A stretch of 64,000 bases of DNA from Microbacterium trichothecenolyticum (GCF_000956465.1 NZ_JYJA01000039.1:271006-335005), one strand, 5' to 3'. Shown: positions 25,455 through 34,468, counted from the first letter of the stretch. The notes: generated by a model not told the origin, from the sequence alone. Program-made: numbers and translations.

Positions 25455-26219
25455 GTGACGGGTCACTCTATCGATGCCACGCGGCCGGCTGACACCGGCG
25501 CGGAGCATCGTTCGCGCCGGCCTCGACGCACCGATTGGAGGCTCGGCGGCAGCACGGTGCGCCGCTGGCGCGAGTCGCTGCTGGCGGTCGCCATGATCGG
25601 TCTGGGACTCGGGATTCTCGTCGGGCTGGCAGCGGCGACGTGGCTGGGCGCGGCGGGAAGCGTGGTGTCGACGATCGCGCTGTGGGCCGGTATGGCCGTG
25701 CCGGTGGTCCTCGCTCTCAGCCGTTCGAGGCCGATGGGCCTGCTGAGATTCCGGGCCATCGACCTGCTCTGGGGCGTCGGGCTCGGGCTGATGCTGCGAC
25801 TCGTCCAGGGGTGGATCGAAGGAGCCGACCGGCTGCCGGCGATTGCGACCCTCGACGGTCGCCTGCCGGACGGCTGGTGGTGGTCCGAACTCATCGCGCC
25901 GGTAGTGATCGCGCCGCTGACCGAGGAGTTCTTCTTCCACGGGGTCGTCCTGGTGACGGTGTACTCGATGTTCCGGCGTTCGGTCGGGCGACTTACGGCC
26001 GGCGGTGCGGCGATCGTCGGCAGCGCCGCGCTGTTCGTGCTGGCGCACAGCATCGTCGGCACGCTCGCGCCCGGCGAAGTGGTCGCGCTCGCGCTCGTCG
26101 GCCTCGTCGGCGGCCTTCTGGTCATGCTCACGGGGCGCATCTGGCCGGCAGTGCTCCTGCATGTCGTCTACAACGCGGTCGGTGTGATGCTGCTGATCGC
26201 GGGCACGATCCTCGCCTGA
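25455..26219 (+). CDS. CPBP family intramembrane glutamic protease (Abi-type)
   Basis: The 254-residue protein has about seven helices and the three CPBP motifs: TEEFFFHGV (motif 1, Glu-Glu), FVLAHSIVG (motif 2, His) and LLHVVYNAVG (motif 3, His/Asn). The usual Arg after EExx is His here (EEFFFHG), a mild departure. Eukaryotic members process CAAX proteins; bacterial ones are mostly uncharacterised, some linked to bacteriocin immunity or export. It is divergent from the phosphatase gene and convergent with galU. Confidence 0.85.
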   Translation: MTGHSIDATRPADTGAEHRSRRPRRTDWRLGGSTVRRWRESLLAVAMIGLGLGILVGLAAATWLGAAGSVVSTIALWAGMAVPVVLALSRSRPMGLLRFRAIDLLWGVGLGLMLRLVQGWIEGADRLPAIATLDGRLPDGWWWSELIAPVVIAPLTEEFFFHGVVLVTVYSMFRRSVGRLTAGGAAIVGSAALFVLAHSIVGTLAPGEVVALALVGLVGGLLVMLTGRIWPAVLLHVVYNAVGVMLLIAGTILA

Positions 26220-26221
26220 AC

Positions 26222-26252
26222 GGACGGATGCCTCGGGTCGCAGCATCCGTCC
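26222..26252. terminator. Stem-loop terminator between CPBP gene and galU
   Basis: GGACGGATGC (26222-26231) pairs perfectly with GCATCCGTCC (26243-26252) across 11 nt; CGCTTTC follows on the plus strand. The arms contain the CGGATGC word that is abundant in this window. Confidence 0.7.
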
Positions 26253-26266
26253 CGCTTTCACTGTGG

Positions 26267-27160
26267 TCAGGGGAGGGTCGGGGCGAGTTCCTTGATCCAC
26301 GCGGCCAGCTCGGGGCCGAGGTCGTCGCGGTCGAGGGCGAGCTGGATGCTGGACTTGAGGTAGTCGAGCCGGTCGCCGGTGTCGTAGCGGCGACCGCCGA
26401 ACACCACGCCGAGCACGGGTCCCGCAATCTGCTCGTCGTCGGCGAGCACCTCGAGCGCATCGGTCAGCTGGATCTCACCGCCCTTGCCGGGTTCGGTGCG
26501 CTCGAGCACGTCGAAGATCTCGGGCTTCAGGACGTAGCGGCCGATGATGGCCAGGTTGCTCGGGGCCTCTTCTGCGGACGGCTTCTCCACCAGGGCCTTG
26601 ATCTTCACGAGGTCGGACTCGTCGGTCGTCTCGACATCGGCGCACCCGTAGAGGTGGATCTGGCTCGGGTCGACCTCCATGAGGGCGACCACGGTGGCCG
26701 CTTCGCGCTGGGAGACCTCGATCATGCGCGAGAGCAGCGGGTCGCGTGCGTCGATGAGGTCGTCGCCGAGCAGCACGGCGAACGTCTCGTTGCCCACGTG
26801 CTTGCGAGCTCGCAGCACGGCGTGACCGAGACCGCGCGGGTCGCCCTGGCGGACGAAATGGACGTCCGCGAGCGAGCTCGGGTGCATCACGCGCTCGAGC
26901 TTGCTCAGGTCGCCCTTGCGGTGGAGCGTGTCTTCGAGCTCGGTGACCCGGTCGAAGTGATTCGCCAGGGCGTTCTTGTTGCGGCCGATGATGACGAGGA
27001 CGTCGTCGATGCCTGCGGCCACCGCCTCCTCGACGACGTACTGGATGGCGGGCTTGTCCACGACAGGCAGCATCTCCTTCGGCATCGCCTTGGTGGCGGG
27101 AAGGAAGCGGGTGCCGAGCCCGGCGGCGGGAATGACTGCTTTGATCGATGGTGCGTTCAT
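26267..27160 (-). CDS. galU: UTP-glucose-1-phosphate uridylyltransferase
   Basis: The 297-residue enzyme has the nucleotidyltransferase motif VIPAAGLGTRFLPATKAMPK, VVDKPAIQYVVEEA, a VLLGDDLID metal-binding Asp, and VEKPSAEEAPSNLAIIGRYV. It makes UDP-glucose from glucose-1-P and UTP, the precursor used by ugd and the transferases upstream. ATG 27160 has a TAATCT box 7 nt upstream, implying a leaderless transcript. Confidence 0.95.
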   Translation of the reverse strand: MNAPSIKAVIPAAGLGTRFLPATKAMPKEMLPVVDKPAIQYVVEEAVAAGIDDVLVIIGRNKNALANHFDRVTELEDTLHRKGDLSKLERVMHPSSLADVHFVRQGDPRGLGHAVLRARKHVGNETFAVLLGDDLIDARDPLLSRMIEVSQREAATVVALMEVDPSQIHLYGCADVETTDESDLVKIKALVEKPSAEEAPSNLAIIGRYVLKPEIFDVLERTEPGKGGEIQLTDALEVLADDEQIAGPVLGVVFGGRRYDTGDRLDYLKSSIQLALDRDDLGPELAAWIKELAPTLP

Positions 27161-27167
27161 GAGGAGA

Positions 27168-27173
27168 AGATTA
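27168..27173 (-). promoter_or_regulatory. -10 box of leaderless galU
   Basis: On the minus strand TAATCT (27173-27168) lies 7 nt before the galU ATG. Confidence 0.5.
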
Positions 27174-27200
27174 GAGAGCCTGTGTGAACCCCGTGCTAAG

Positions 27201-27222
27201 GATGTCACAAAGTTGTGACATC
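27201..27222. promoter_or_regulatory. Perfect 22-bp palindrome in the galU/rplM divergent region
   Basis: GATGTCACAA (27201-27210) and TTGTGACATC (27213-27222) are exact inverted repeats around AG. The site is 40 nt upstream of the galU start codon and about 70 nt upstream of the rplM -35. Symmetry and placement suggest a transcription-factor operator; the factor is unknown. Confidence 0.55.
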
Positions 27223-27293
27223 TGAGACGAGGATCTCGACGGGATCGGCGTGGCGGTGCCCGCGCCGTGACGCCGCGGGGTAAGGGGGCTGGT

Positions 27294-27322
27294 TTGGTCG
27301 AGGCATCCGCGTCGCGTACTAT
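27294..27322 (+). promoter_or_regulatory. Promoter of rplM-rpsI
   Basis: TTGGTC (27294-27299), a 17-nt spacer and TACTAT (27317-27322) form a good housekeeping promoter. It gives a leader of about 135 nt before rplM. The leader contains a CCTCTC/GAGAGG hairpin near 27388-27402 and a possible CCAC/GTGG stem further on. Ribosomal-protein autoregulation is possible but not shown. Confidence 0.65.
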
Positions 27323-27464
27323 TGATCTTTGGTGTCCGGCTCAGCTGACCCGGCACCGCGAACGTGAGCCCTCCACTGGCGTGTTCAGCCTCTCATCGAG
27401 AGGGGAACCACCCCGGAGTGGGATTCACGAACCTCTCCGTTCGAATCAAGAAAGCAGCACTACT

Positions 27465-27911
27465 GTGACGCGCACTTACACCCCCAAGGCTGGCGAAGCC
27501 CAGCGCGAGTGGCTGGTCATCGACGCGACTGACGTCGTCCTCGGCCGCCTCGCCTCGCACGCTGCCGCGCTCCTGCGTGGCAAGCACAAGGCGACCTTCG
27601 CCCCCCACGTCGACATGGGCGACTTCGTCATCATCATCAACGCCGAGAAGGTCGCCCTCACCGGCCAGAAGCTCGAGCAGAAGAAGGCCTACCGTCACTC
27701 GGGCTACCCGGGCGGCCTCAAGTCGGTCACCTACTCGGAGCTCCTCGAGAAGAACCCGGTCCGCGCCGTGGAGAAGGCCGTCCGCGGCATGCTCCCGAAG
27801 AACACCCTCGGCGCCAACCAGCTGTCGAAGCTCAAGGTGTACCGCGGTGCCGAGCACCCGCACGCCGCGCAGAAGCCCACCGCGTACGTTTTCGACCAGG
27901 TCGCCCAGTAA
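27465..27911 (+). CDS. rplM: 50S ribosomal protein L13
   Basis: The 148-residue protein has typical L13 blocks: WLVIDATDVVLGRLASHAA, LRGKHKATFAPHVDMGDFV, YRHSGYPGGLK and RAVEKAVRGMLPKNTLGA. It is an early-assembly 50S protein. GTG 27465 (VTRTYTPKAGEAQREW) is the natural start. It forms the usual rplM-rpsI pair, with glmM just downstream. Confidence 0.97.
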   Translation: MTRTYTPKAGEAQREWLVIDATDVVLGRLASHAAALLRGKHKATFAPHVDMGDFVIIINAEKVALTGQKLEQKKAYRHSGYPGGLKSVTYSELLEKNPVRAVEKAVRGMLPKNTLGANQLSKLKVYRGAEHPHAAQKPTAYVFDQVAQ

Positions 27912-27936
27912 GCGCCGCACAGAACAGGACACACTG

Positions 27937-28413
27937 ATGGCGAACATCGAAGAAACCCCCACGAGCTACTCCACTGAGACCGCGATCGACGAGACCGTCG
28001 TCGCCGCCGAGCGCCCCGTGCTCTCGGTCTCGGGCGCCGCAGTCGGTCGCCGCAAGCAGGCCATCGCCCGCGTGCGCGTCATCCCCGGCTCGGGCACCAT
28101 CACGGTCAACGGCCGTGCGTTCGAGGACTACTTCCCGAACAAGCTCCACCAGCAGCTCATCACCGACCCGTTCACGGTCCTCAACCTCACGGGTGCGTAC
28201 GACGTCATCGTCCGCATCTCGGGTGGTGGCCCCTCGGGCCAGGCCGGTGCGCTCCGCCTCGGCATCGCCCGTGCGCTGAACGAGATCGACGTCGAGAACA
28301 ACCGTCCGACCCTCAAGAAGGCCGGCTTCCTCTCGCGCGACGCGCGCGTCATCGAGCGCAAGAAGGCCGGTCTCAAGAAGGCCCGCAAGGCGCCGCAGTA
28401 CTCGAAGCGCTGA
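27937..28413 (+). CDS. rpsI: 30S ribosomal protein S9
   Basis: The 158-residue protein has a variable acidic N-terminus (MANIEETPTSYSTET) followed by conserved S9: GRRKQAIARVRVIPGSG, RAFEDYFPN, IRISGGGPSGQAGALRLGIA and the C-terminal KKARKAPQYSKR tail that reaches the decoding site. The gap from rplM is 25 nt. Confidence 0.97.
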   Translation: MANIEETPTSYSTETAIDETVVAAERPVLSVSGAAVGRRKQAIARVRVIPGSGTITVNGRAFEDYFPNKLHQQLITDPFTVLNLTGAYDVIVRISGGGPSGQAGALRLGIARALNEIDVENNRPTLKKAGFLSRDARVIERKKAGLKKARKAPQYSKR

Positions 28414-28429
28414 TCGGCTTCCACTCCGT

Positions 28430-29788
28430 ATGCCGATCTTTGGCACGGACGGGGTGAGGGGGCTGGCCAACGGCCCCCTCACCGCCGATCTCGCACTGTC
28501 CCTGGCCCAGGCGACCGCCGTCGTCCTGGGCCAGGGCCGTTCCGCCGAGGCGCGCCGCGCTGCGGGCAAGCGGCTGACCGCCGTCGTCGCCCGCGACCCG
28601 CGCGTCTCCGGCGAGTTCCTCTCCGCCGCGGTCGAGGCCGGCCTCGCCTCGTCCGGCGTCGACGTCCTCGACGCCGGCGTGCTGCCGACCCCCGCGGCGG
28701 CGTTCCTGATCGCCGACATGGATGCCGACTTCGGCGTCATGGTCTCGGCATCCCACAATCCCGCTCCCGACAACGGCATCAAGATCTTCGCCCGCGGCGG
28801 CGTGAAGCTGCCCGACATCGTCGAAGCGCGCATCGAGGCCGCCATGGCGGGTCCGAAGCTGCTGCCCACCGGCGCTGACGTCGGCCGCATCCGCCGGTTC
28901 GCCGACGCCGAGGACCGCTATGTCGTGCACCTGCTGGGCTCGCTGCCGCACAGCCTCGACGGACTGCACGTGGTGCTCGACTGCGCGCACGGCGCGGCAT
29001 CCGGAGTCTCGCCCGAGACGTTCCGCGACGCCGGCGCACGCGTCACCGTCATCGGCGCAGACCCCGACGGCTGGAACATCAACGACGGCGTCGGCTCGAC
29101 CCACCTCGACCAGCTCGCCGAGCACGTGGTGCGCGTCGGTGCCGACGTGGGCATCGCTCACGACGGCGACGCCGATCGCTGCCTCGCGGTCGACGCGACC
29201 GGCAAGGTCGTCGACGGCGACCAGATCATGGCGATCCTCGCGGTGTCGATGAAGAACCGCGGGCAGCTCAAGGACGACACCCTCGTCGCCACCGTCATGA
29301 GCAACCTCGGACTCCACCGCGCGATGTCGGCGCACGGCATCCACGTCGAGACCACCGCGGTCGGCGACCGCTACGTGCTCGAGCGCATGAACGAGCAGAG
29401 CTTCTCGCTCGGCGGCGAGCAGTCGGGCCACGTCATCATGAGCGACTACGCGACGACCGGCGACGGCCTGCTCACGGGCCTGCACCTGGTCGCCGAGATG
29501 GCGCGCACCGGCAAGACCCTCGAAGAGCTCGCGTCGATCATGACCGTGTACCCGCAGGTGCTCGTCAACGTGAAGGACGTCGACCGCACCCGCGCCGCGA
29601 CCGACGAGGGAGTTCAGGATGCCGTCGCCCGCGCATCCGCCGAGCTCGGCCTCTCGGGGCGCGTGCTGCTGCGCCCGTCGGGCACCGAGCAGCTCGTGCG
29701 CGTGATGGTCGAGGCCTCCTCCGAGGATGAGGCCCGCCGCCACGCCGACGAGCTCGCCGGCGTCGTGCGCGAGCGCCTCTCGCTGTAG
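28430..29788 (+). CDS. glmM: Phosphoglucosamine mutase
   Basis: The 452-residue enzyme starts MPIFGTDGVRG. It has the phosphoserine loop VSASHNP (Ser108), the metal-binding HDGDADR and the sugar-binding GGEQSGH. A C-terminal RPSGTEQLVRVMVE closes the active site. It converts glucosamine-6-P to glucosamine-1-P for UDP-GlcNAc and peptidoglycan, acting after GlmS (encoded at 46 kb). It begins 16 nt after rpsI, probably the same operon. Confidence 0.97.
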   Translation: MPIFGTDGVRGLANGPLTADLALSLAQATAVVLGQGRSAEARRAAGKRLTAVVARDPRVSGEFLSAAVEAGLASSGVDVLDAGVLPTPAAAFLIADMDADFGVMVSASHNPAPDNGIKIFARGGVKLPDIVEARIEAAMAGPKLLPTGADVGRIRRFADAEDRYVVHLLGSLPHSLDGLHVVLDCAHGAASGVSPETFRDAGARVTVIGADPDGWNINDGVGSTHLDQLAEHVVRVGADVGIAHDGDADRCLAVDATGKVVDGDQIMAILAVSMKNRGQLKDDTLVATVMSNLGLHRAMSAHGIHVETTAVGDRYVLERMNEQSFSLGGEQSGHVIMSDYATTGDGLLTGLHLVAEMARTGKTLEELASIMTVYPQVLVNVKDVDRTRAATDEGVQDAVARASAELGLSGRVLLRPSGTEQLVRVMVEASSEDEARRHADELAGVVRERLSL

Positions 29789-29816
29789 CTCCGGGCGCGG
29801 CGACACCTTCGATCGG

Positions 29817-29844
29817 ACGCGGCGGGCCTTCGGGCCCGCCGCGT
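29817..29844 (+). terminator. Terminator of the rplM-rpsI-glmM operon
   Basis: A 12-bp perfect stem (29817-29828 with 29833-29844) closes a TTCG tetraloop, 28 nt after the glmM stop. The following TCGTCGTTCC is only moderately T-rich. Confidence 0.75.
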
Positions 29845-29936
29845 TCGTCGTTCCGCCGGCCGGGGTATGTCACGGCCGCCGTCTGTTCGCCGTCGTGCGC
29901 TGACTCCGATTTCCGGATCGGCCACGCCGCGCGCCA

Positions 29937-29942
29937 TAGGCT
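29937..29942 (+). promoter_or_regulatory. -10 box of the leaderless first LacI gene
   Basis: TAGGCT lies 6 nt before the ATG at 29949; no Shine-Dalgarno intervenes. Confidence 0.5.
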
Positions 29943-29948
29943 GGGCGT

Positions 29949-31049
29949 ATGTCTGGCAAGACCGGCCCTCGCGCGCGCGTCAGCGACGTGGCCGCAGCCG
30001 CGGGTGTCTCGGCGACGACGGTCTCGCACGCGCTGAGCGGCGCGCGGGCGGTGAACGCCGAGACCCGTGAGCGGATCCTCGCCGTCGCCCGTGAGCTCGG
30101 ATACGTCCCCGACCGGGTGGCCAGCGGTCTGCGCCGCCGACGCACCGGCGTCGTGGGCCTCATCGGCGACGACCTCGCGGCGACCCCTTTCGCGGGCCGC
30201 ATCATCGAGGGTGCCCGCCGAGCCGGGCTCGAGCGCGACGTGCTGCTGATGGTCGCCGAGAGCGGCGGCGACGCCGAGGCGGAGCGCGACCTCGTCGCGC
30301 GCTTCCTCGCCCAGCGGGTCGACGGCATCCTGATCGCTCGCATGTACCACCAGCGCGTCGAGCAGCCCGACGTCCCCGAGGGCGTGCCCGTCGTGCTCGT
30401 GGATGCGGCGCCGCAACCCGGCTGGGAGGTCGACGCCGTCGTGCCCGACGAGGCGCAGATCGCGGCCCTCGCCTGCGAGCGGCTCACGCGCGAGGGGCAC
30501 CGCGACATCGCCTATGTCGGAACCACCGACGAGTCCCGCGCCGCCCGAGGCCGCCTCATCGGCGTGCGCTCCGCCTTGGGCGACTCGGGCATAGCCCTCG
30601 CTGACGGTCGCCTCGATCTCTGCACGTCCGATGCGGCAGGCGGTCGGGAAGCGGGAGGGCGACTCCTCGACCAGCCCGTCCCGCCCACGGCGGTGATCTG
30701 CTTCAACGACCAGATCGCCATGGGCGTGATGCAGGCCGCCGCGCGGCGGGGCATCCCCGTCCCGGAGGGCCTGTCCGTCGTGGGGATCGACGATCTGCAT
30801 CCCGTCGCCGACGCACTCGACCCCGGGCTCACCACGATCGCGCTGCCGCACGACGAGATGGGGCGGTGGGGGATGACCCGCCTGCTCGACCGGATCGACG
30901 GGACGGCACCGCCGATCGGTGACGGCATCCATCTGCTGCGGGGGTGGCTCGTCGAACGGCAGTCTGTCGCGGTGCCCCCTTCTCGCCGGCCGAGTGGGCT
31001 CGGGGCCCTCAGTGCTCCCGCTCGACCGGCGCCACCCGCAAGGGAGTGA
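29949..31049 (+). CDS. LacI-family transcriptional regulator (fructan locus, first)
   Basis: The 366-residue protein has an N-terminal helix-turn-helix (VSDVAAAAGVSATTVSHALS, residues about 10-29), the hinge helix with RVASGLRRRRTG, and a periplasmic-binding-protein-like effector domain (VVGLIGDD, ICFNDQIAMGVMQAA, VVGIDDLHPVADAL). It likely senses a sugar and represses nearby fructan genes. Its C-terminal Pro-rich tail overlaps the convergent GH32 gene by 41 nt. No operator was recognised at its own promoter. Confidence 0.9.
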   Translation: MSGKTGPRARVSDVAAAAGVSATTVSHALSGARAVNAETRERILAVARELGYVPDRVASGLRRRRTGVVGLIGDDLAATPFAGRIIEGARRAGLERDVLLMVAESGGDAEAERDLVARFLAQRVDGILIARMYHQRVEQPDVPEGVPVVLVDAAPQPGWEVDAVVPDEAQIAALACERLTREGHRDIAYVGTTDESRAARGRLIGVRSALGDSGIALADGRLDLCTSDAAGGREAGGRLLDQPVPPTAVICFNDQIAMGVMQAAARRGIPVPEGLSVVGIDDLHPVADALDPGLTTIALPHDEMGRWGMTRLLDRIDGTAPPIGDGIHLLRGWLVERQSVAVPPSRRPSGLGALSAPARPAPPARE

Positions 31050-32646
31050 GACTGGCGCCCGTGACGGCGACCTGCTCCCGCGCGCCCTCGAGACGCAGGC
31101 CGCGCTCGCCGGCCTTCCCGAACGTGGCCATCGTGAGCGCGGCACGCCCGCCGCCTGCGAAGACCTCGATCGAAGCGGCGTCCACCACGATGTCGAGCTC
31201 GATCCGCCCATCCGCCGGTTCCACGGCCGCTGTGCGCACTTCGCGGTACGCCTCGGGCATCGTATCGGAGACCGCGTCGGCGTCCCGTGCGACGAACACC
31301 GACCGCGCCTCGAAGTCGTAGCCGACCGTCGCGAAGCTGCCGTCGCCGGTGAGCACCTTGACCCTCAGCTCGCCGGCCCGGCTCGCGGCATCCAACCGCA
31401 GTCGATACGCGCCAGATGCCGGCACCGTGACGTCCACGGCTTCGCCGTCGCCCAGCCGCGCATCGTCGAGGTTCTCGGCCTCGCCTTCCAGCGAATCGAG
31501 CTCGGGTGCCGGCACCGAGTGCAGCGTCGCGCGCCCTTCGTCGTCGCTCAGCGTGATCTTCCGCACGAGGGAGTCCGACCCGCCGTGCCAGTCGTCGGTC
31601 GGGAATCGGCCCGCGTAGGCCCAGTTGTTCATCCAGCCGATGCCGTACCGCGAGGAGAGGCGGTCGTGCTCTTCCAGCCGGGGGTCGTCCCAGGTGACCG
31701 CCGCGTAGTAATCGGAGCCGTGGTCCAGCCACTGGTGGCCGGGGCCGTCGGCGGTGAAACGCTCGCCGTCCCATTCGCCCACCCAGTACGCGGTGCCCGT
31801 GGTCATCCCCTCTGCGGCGCCGTTCGCGCCCGCGACGAGCACCCACCGCACATCGTCGGGATCGCCGTCGACCGCCATGGGGAACAGGTCGGGGCATTCC
31901 AGCACGCCGAGGTCGGTGGCGACGAAGTCCGAGGAGTAGGTCCAGTGGCGAAGATCCGGCGAGGTGTAGAACCCGATCCGGTCGTGCTCGGCGAGGGCCA
32001 TCACCCAGCGCCCGGCCGCGTCATCCCAGAACACGCGCGGGTCGCGCCAGTCCGCGACGCCGGGGTTCTCCATGACGGGATTGCCGTCGAACGACTCGAA
32101 GCGGAAGCCGCCGTCTCGCGATACGAAGAGGGACTGGCGCTGCACACCGTCCACCTGCTGCGTGACGAGCGCGATCACCGCGCCCTCACCGAACCCGGCG
32201 GTGCCCTTCTCATCGACGACCGCCGTGCCGGTCCAGATGTCGCCGAGGCCGTTGGTGTACTTGTCGATCGCGACGCCCTCGTCCTTCCAGTGCACGAGGT
32301 CGGTCGAGGTCGCGTGGTACCACGCGGTGCCGTTCCCGTCCGGGTAGTCGGCGTTGTAGAGGTAGTAGTAGTGCCACACGCCGTCGAGGAGGAACGGCTT
32401 CTGCGGATCGTTCATCCAGTCCTTCTCCGGTGTGAGGTGCACGCTCGGCCGGTGCGGAGACCAGTCGGCGGGACGTTCGAACCCGTCGGTCGTCGCGGAC
32501 GGCGAGGGCGCGGCATCCGTCCCGCCCCTCTGCGACAGGGCGACGGCGATCGCCGCCACGAGCACGATCGCGGCCGCCGCTGCGGCCGCGACGACGAAAA
32601 GGCGGCGCCGCCGGGGCGACGCGGATCGGGTGTTCTGCGTGTGCAT
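31009..32646 (-). CDS. Membrane-anchored or secreted GH32 beta-fructosidase (levanase/inulinase type)
   Basis: The 545-residue protein has a basic N-terminus and one hydrophobic helix (about residues 16-38) without a clear cleavage site, so it may stay membrane-anchored. The GH32 propeller follows, with WMNDPQKP (nucleophile Asp80), WRDPRVFW (201-203 RDP) and ECPDLFP (acid/base Glu250). The C-terminal beta-sandwich covers about 380-545. It would release fructose from levan, inulin or sucrose outside the cytoplasm. AAGGAGA lies 6 nt before ATG 32646. It is downstream of levansucrase on the same strand. Confidence 0.9.
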   Translation of the reverse strand: MHTQNTRSASPRRRRLFVVAAAAAAAIVLVAAIAVALSQRGGTDAAPSPSATTDGFERPADWSPHRPSVHLTPEKDWMNDPQKPFLLDGVWHYYYLYNADYPDGNGTAWYHATSTDLVHWKDEGVAIDKYTNGLGDIWTGTAVVDEKGTAGFGEGAVIALVTQQVDGVQRQSLFVSRDGGFRFESFDGNPVMENPGVADWRDPRVFWDDAAGRWVMALAEHDRIGFYTSPDLRHWTYSSDFVATDLGVLECPDLFPMAVDGDPDDVRWVLVAGANGAAEGMTTGTAYWVGEWDGERFTADGPGHQWLDHGSDYYAAVTWDDPRLEEHDRLSSRYGIGWMNNWAYAGRFPTDDWHGGSDSLVRKITLSDDEGRATLHSVPAPELDSLEGEAENLDDARLGDGEAVDVTVPASGAYRLRLDAASRAGELRVKVLTGDGSFATVGYDFEARSVFVARDADAVSDTMPEAYREVRTAAVEPADGRIELDIVVDAASIEVFAGGGRAALTMATFGKAGERGLRLEGAREQVAVTGASLTPLRVAPVEREH

Positions 32647-32678
32647 TCGGTCTCCTTCTCGGCTCGGGACGGGATGAA

Positions 32679-32714
32679 CGGATGCCTCGGCACGGGGCCG
32701 TGCCGAGGCATCCG
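32679..32714 (-). repeat. Perfect intercistronic inverted repeat (levansucrase-GH32)
   Basis: Two exact 17-bp arms (32679-32695 and 32698-32714) are separated by 2 nt. Only 33 nt remain before the GH32 ATG, leaving no room for a separate promoter. It therefore reads as an intercistronic stem (partial terminator or mRNA-stability element) in a two-gene operon. Confidence 0.7.
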
Positions 32715-32731
32715 CTCGACTGTCGATCAGG

Positions 32732-34345
32732 TCAGGGCAGCGGCGTGACCTTGCCGCCCGGGTTGACGTTGATGTTCGCCGGGATGTCGGCGTAGCCGCC
32801 GAGCCCGCCGTCCCCGTACGCGTAGTCGACCGCCGACGAGGCGCCGTCGATGTCGATCTTGACGGTCGGGGCGAGCGTCCCGCCGCGGCGGAAGTCGCCC
32901 TCCGTGCCGACCGTGTCGATGAACGACTGCACCAGTCCACCGGGCATCACGTAGTGCGAGTACGCCTGGAAGTGCCCGATCGGCTGGTTGAAGTCCGGCG
33001 CGAACGGCTGCCCGCCCGCGAAGTTCAGGTTCGTCGGGTTGCCCAGTGCCAGGCCCGAACCGGAGTTCATCGGCTGGTAGTCGCTGCGGATGCCGTCGCC
33101 GACGAACCCGTAGACGCCCTCGGGGCCATCGATGCCGTTGGCGAACGTGCCACGGTGGCTGATGGTGAAGAGGTAGTACTTGCCGTCCTTCATGTAGATC
33201 TGCGGACGCTCGGTCTGGTCGGTGACGCAGTTCGCCGACAAAAGGGGCGGCAGGAACTCCCACTCGGTGAGGTCCTTGTTCTTCGCCTTGGCGAGGCCGA
33301 CGTTGCCAATCTGGTACGTGGCGCCCGAGGCATTCACCTGCTCGACCGATTCTGCGAAGGGATCCCCCTCGCGGTAGCCGAGGTCCTCTTCGTTGCATGT
33401 CGCCGTCTCGCGCGGCATGGCGGAGTTGCCCTCGAAGACCATGTAGGTCTCACCGGGGTGGGCCGGGTCCTCGAACGTGAACGGGTCGCGGAAGTTGAAG
33501 AACTCGTTCTGCGCGCCGGTCTGGTAGTACGTGCCATCGGCCTGCAGCAGGTCGGTGACCTTGTCGAATCCGGTCAGCTTCACGCCGTTCTTGTTGGCGT
33601 GCACCTTGCCGACGCTCAGTGCGATGCGCGGGTCGTAGGGCTTGCGGTTGCTGCCGTCCTCGTTGCGGTAGAACGCGACGTCCGTGAAGAACAGCTTGAT
33701 CTGGCCGCCCTTCGAGATGCGCGCCGAACCCGACCACTGGGTCTGGTGGCTGTACGACTGGTCGGGGAAGATCTTGCCGGTCACTCCTTCGTCGAAGACG
33801 AGGCCGCCATACGTCCAGCCGCCGTTCTCCGGACGCTCATCGGCGGGGACGCCGGCGGGGCGATAGAAGTAGCCGATCTTCGCGAACACGTGGCGCTCGT
33901 CGAACACGAGGTTGCGGTCGGCCACGAGCGAGAAGATGATCTCCTGGCCGTTGACGCTGTACTGGTTGGCGTTCTCATCGGTCAGCGGCCAAGAGTCCCA
34001 GACCCACACCTGCTCGTTGCTCATGTCCGGGAAGTCCTGCGCAACCGCGGGCATGGTGAGCTCGGTGGGCATCGAGTTCTGCTTCGAGCCCGCGGTCGGA
34101 TCCGACAGCCGCTTGAGCTGCCGGGCGTCCGCGCGGGTCCACTTCGCGGTGAAGTCGTCTTCGGGGGCGTACGCCTGCTGGGTGTGCGCGGTCGGCTGGG
34201 GGCCGTCCTGCAGTTCGGGCGCGGCCGGTGCGACGGGTGCCGCGACGGCTGCCGCGGGCAGGCCGATGAGCACGGAAGCCGCGACCGCCGCGGCGGTGAG
34301 ACTGCCGGTCAGGACGCGCCTGACCTTCTTCGGGGGAGTGTGCAT
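32732..34345 (-). CDS. sacB: Levansucrase (GH68), secreted
   Basis: The 537-residue protein has a signal peptide (KKVRRVLTGSLTAAAVAASV, cleavage near AVAA-APV) and a GH68 five-blade propeller. The catalytic triad is visible: nucleophile Asp117 in VWVWDSWPL, transition-state stabiliser Asp287 in FNFRDPF, and acid/base Glu379 in DQTERPQIY. It splits sucrose and polymerises fructose to levan while releasing glucose; inulosucrase activity cannot be excluded. AAGGAG lies 10 nt before ATG 34345. A perfect LacI-like palindrome lies just upstream. Confidence 0.93.
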   Translation of the reverse strand: MHTPPKKVRRVLTGSLTAAAVAASVLIGLPAAAVAAPVAPAAPELQDGPQPTAHTQQAYAPEDDFTAKWTRADARQLKRLSDPTAGSKQNSMPTELTMPAVAQDFPDMSNEQVWVWDSWPLTDENANQYSVNGQEIIFSLVADRNLVFDERHVFAKIGYFYRPAGVPADERPENGGWTYGGLVFDEGVTGKIFPDQSYSHQTQWSGSARISKGGQIKLFFTDVAFYRNEDGSNRKPYDPRIALSVGKVHANKNGVKLTGFDKVTDLLQADGTYYQTGAQNEFFNFRDPFTFEDPAHPGETYMVFEGNSAMPRETATCNEEDLGYREGDPFAESVEQVNASGATYQIGNVGLAKAKNKDLTEWEFLPPLLSANCVTDQTERPQIYMKDGKYYLFTISHRGTFANGIDGPEGVYGFVGDGIRSDYQPMNSGSGLALGNPTNLNFAGGQPFAPDFNQPIGHFQAYSHYVMPGGLVQSFIDTVGTEGDFRRGGTLAPTVKIDIDGASSAVDYAYGDGGLGGYADIPANINVNPGGKVTPLP

Positions 34346-34372
34346 TTCTGATTCGCTCCTTGGATTCTCAGT

Positions 34373-34392
34373 GATGCAAATCGATTTGCATC
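34373..34392. promoter_or_regulatory. Putative LacI operator O1 at the levansucrase promoter
   Basis: A perfect 20-bp palindrome, GATGCAAATC followed by GATTTGCATC, lies 28 nt upstream of the levansucrase ATG. It shares the AAATCGATTT core with the site at 34512. A central CG is typical of LacI-family operators. Confidence 0.8.
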
Positions 34393-34468
34393 GGGAACTC
34401 ATAGTTGCAGGTGCGAGCGGATCCCGCACATGCGGATGCAGGCGCATGGAGTTCTCCGAACGCAGCAC

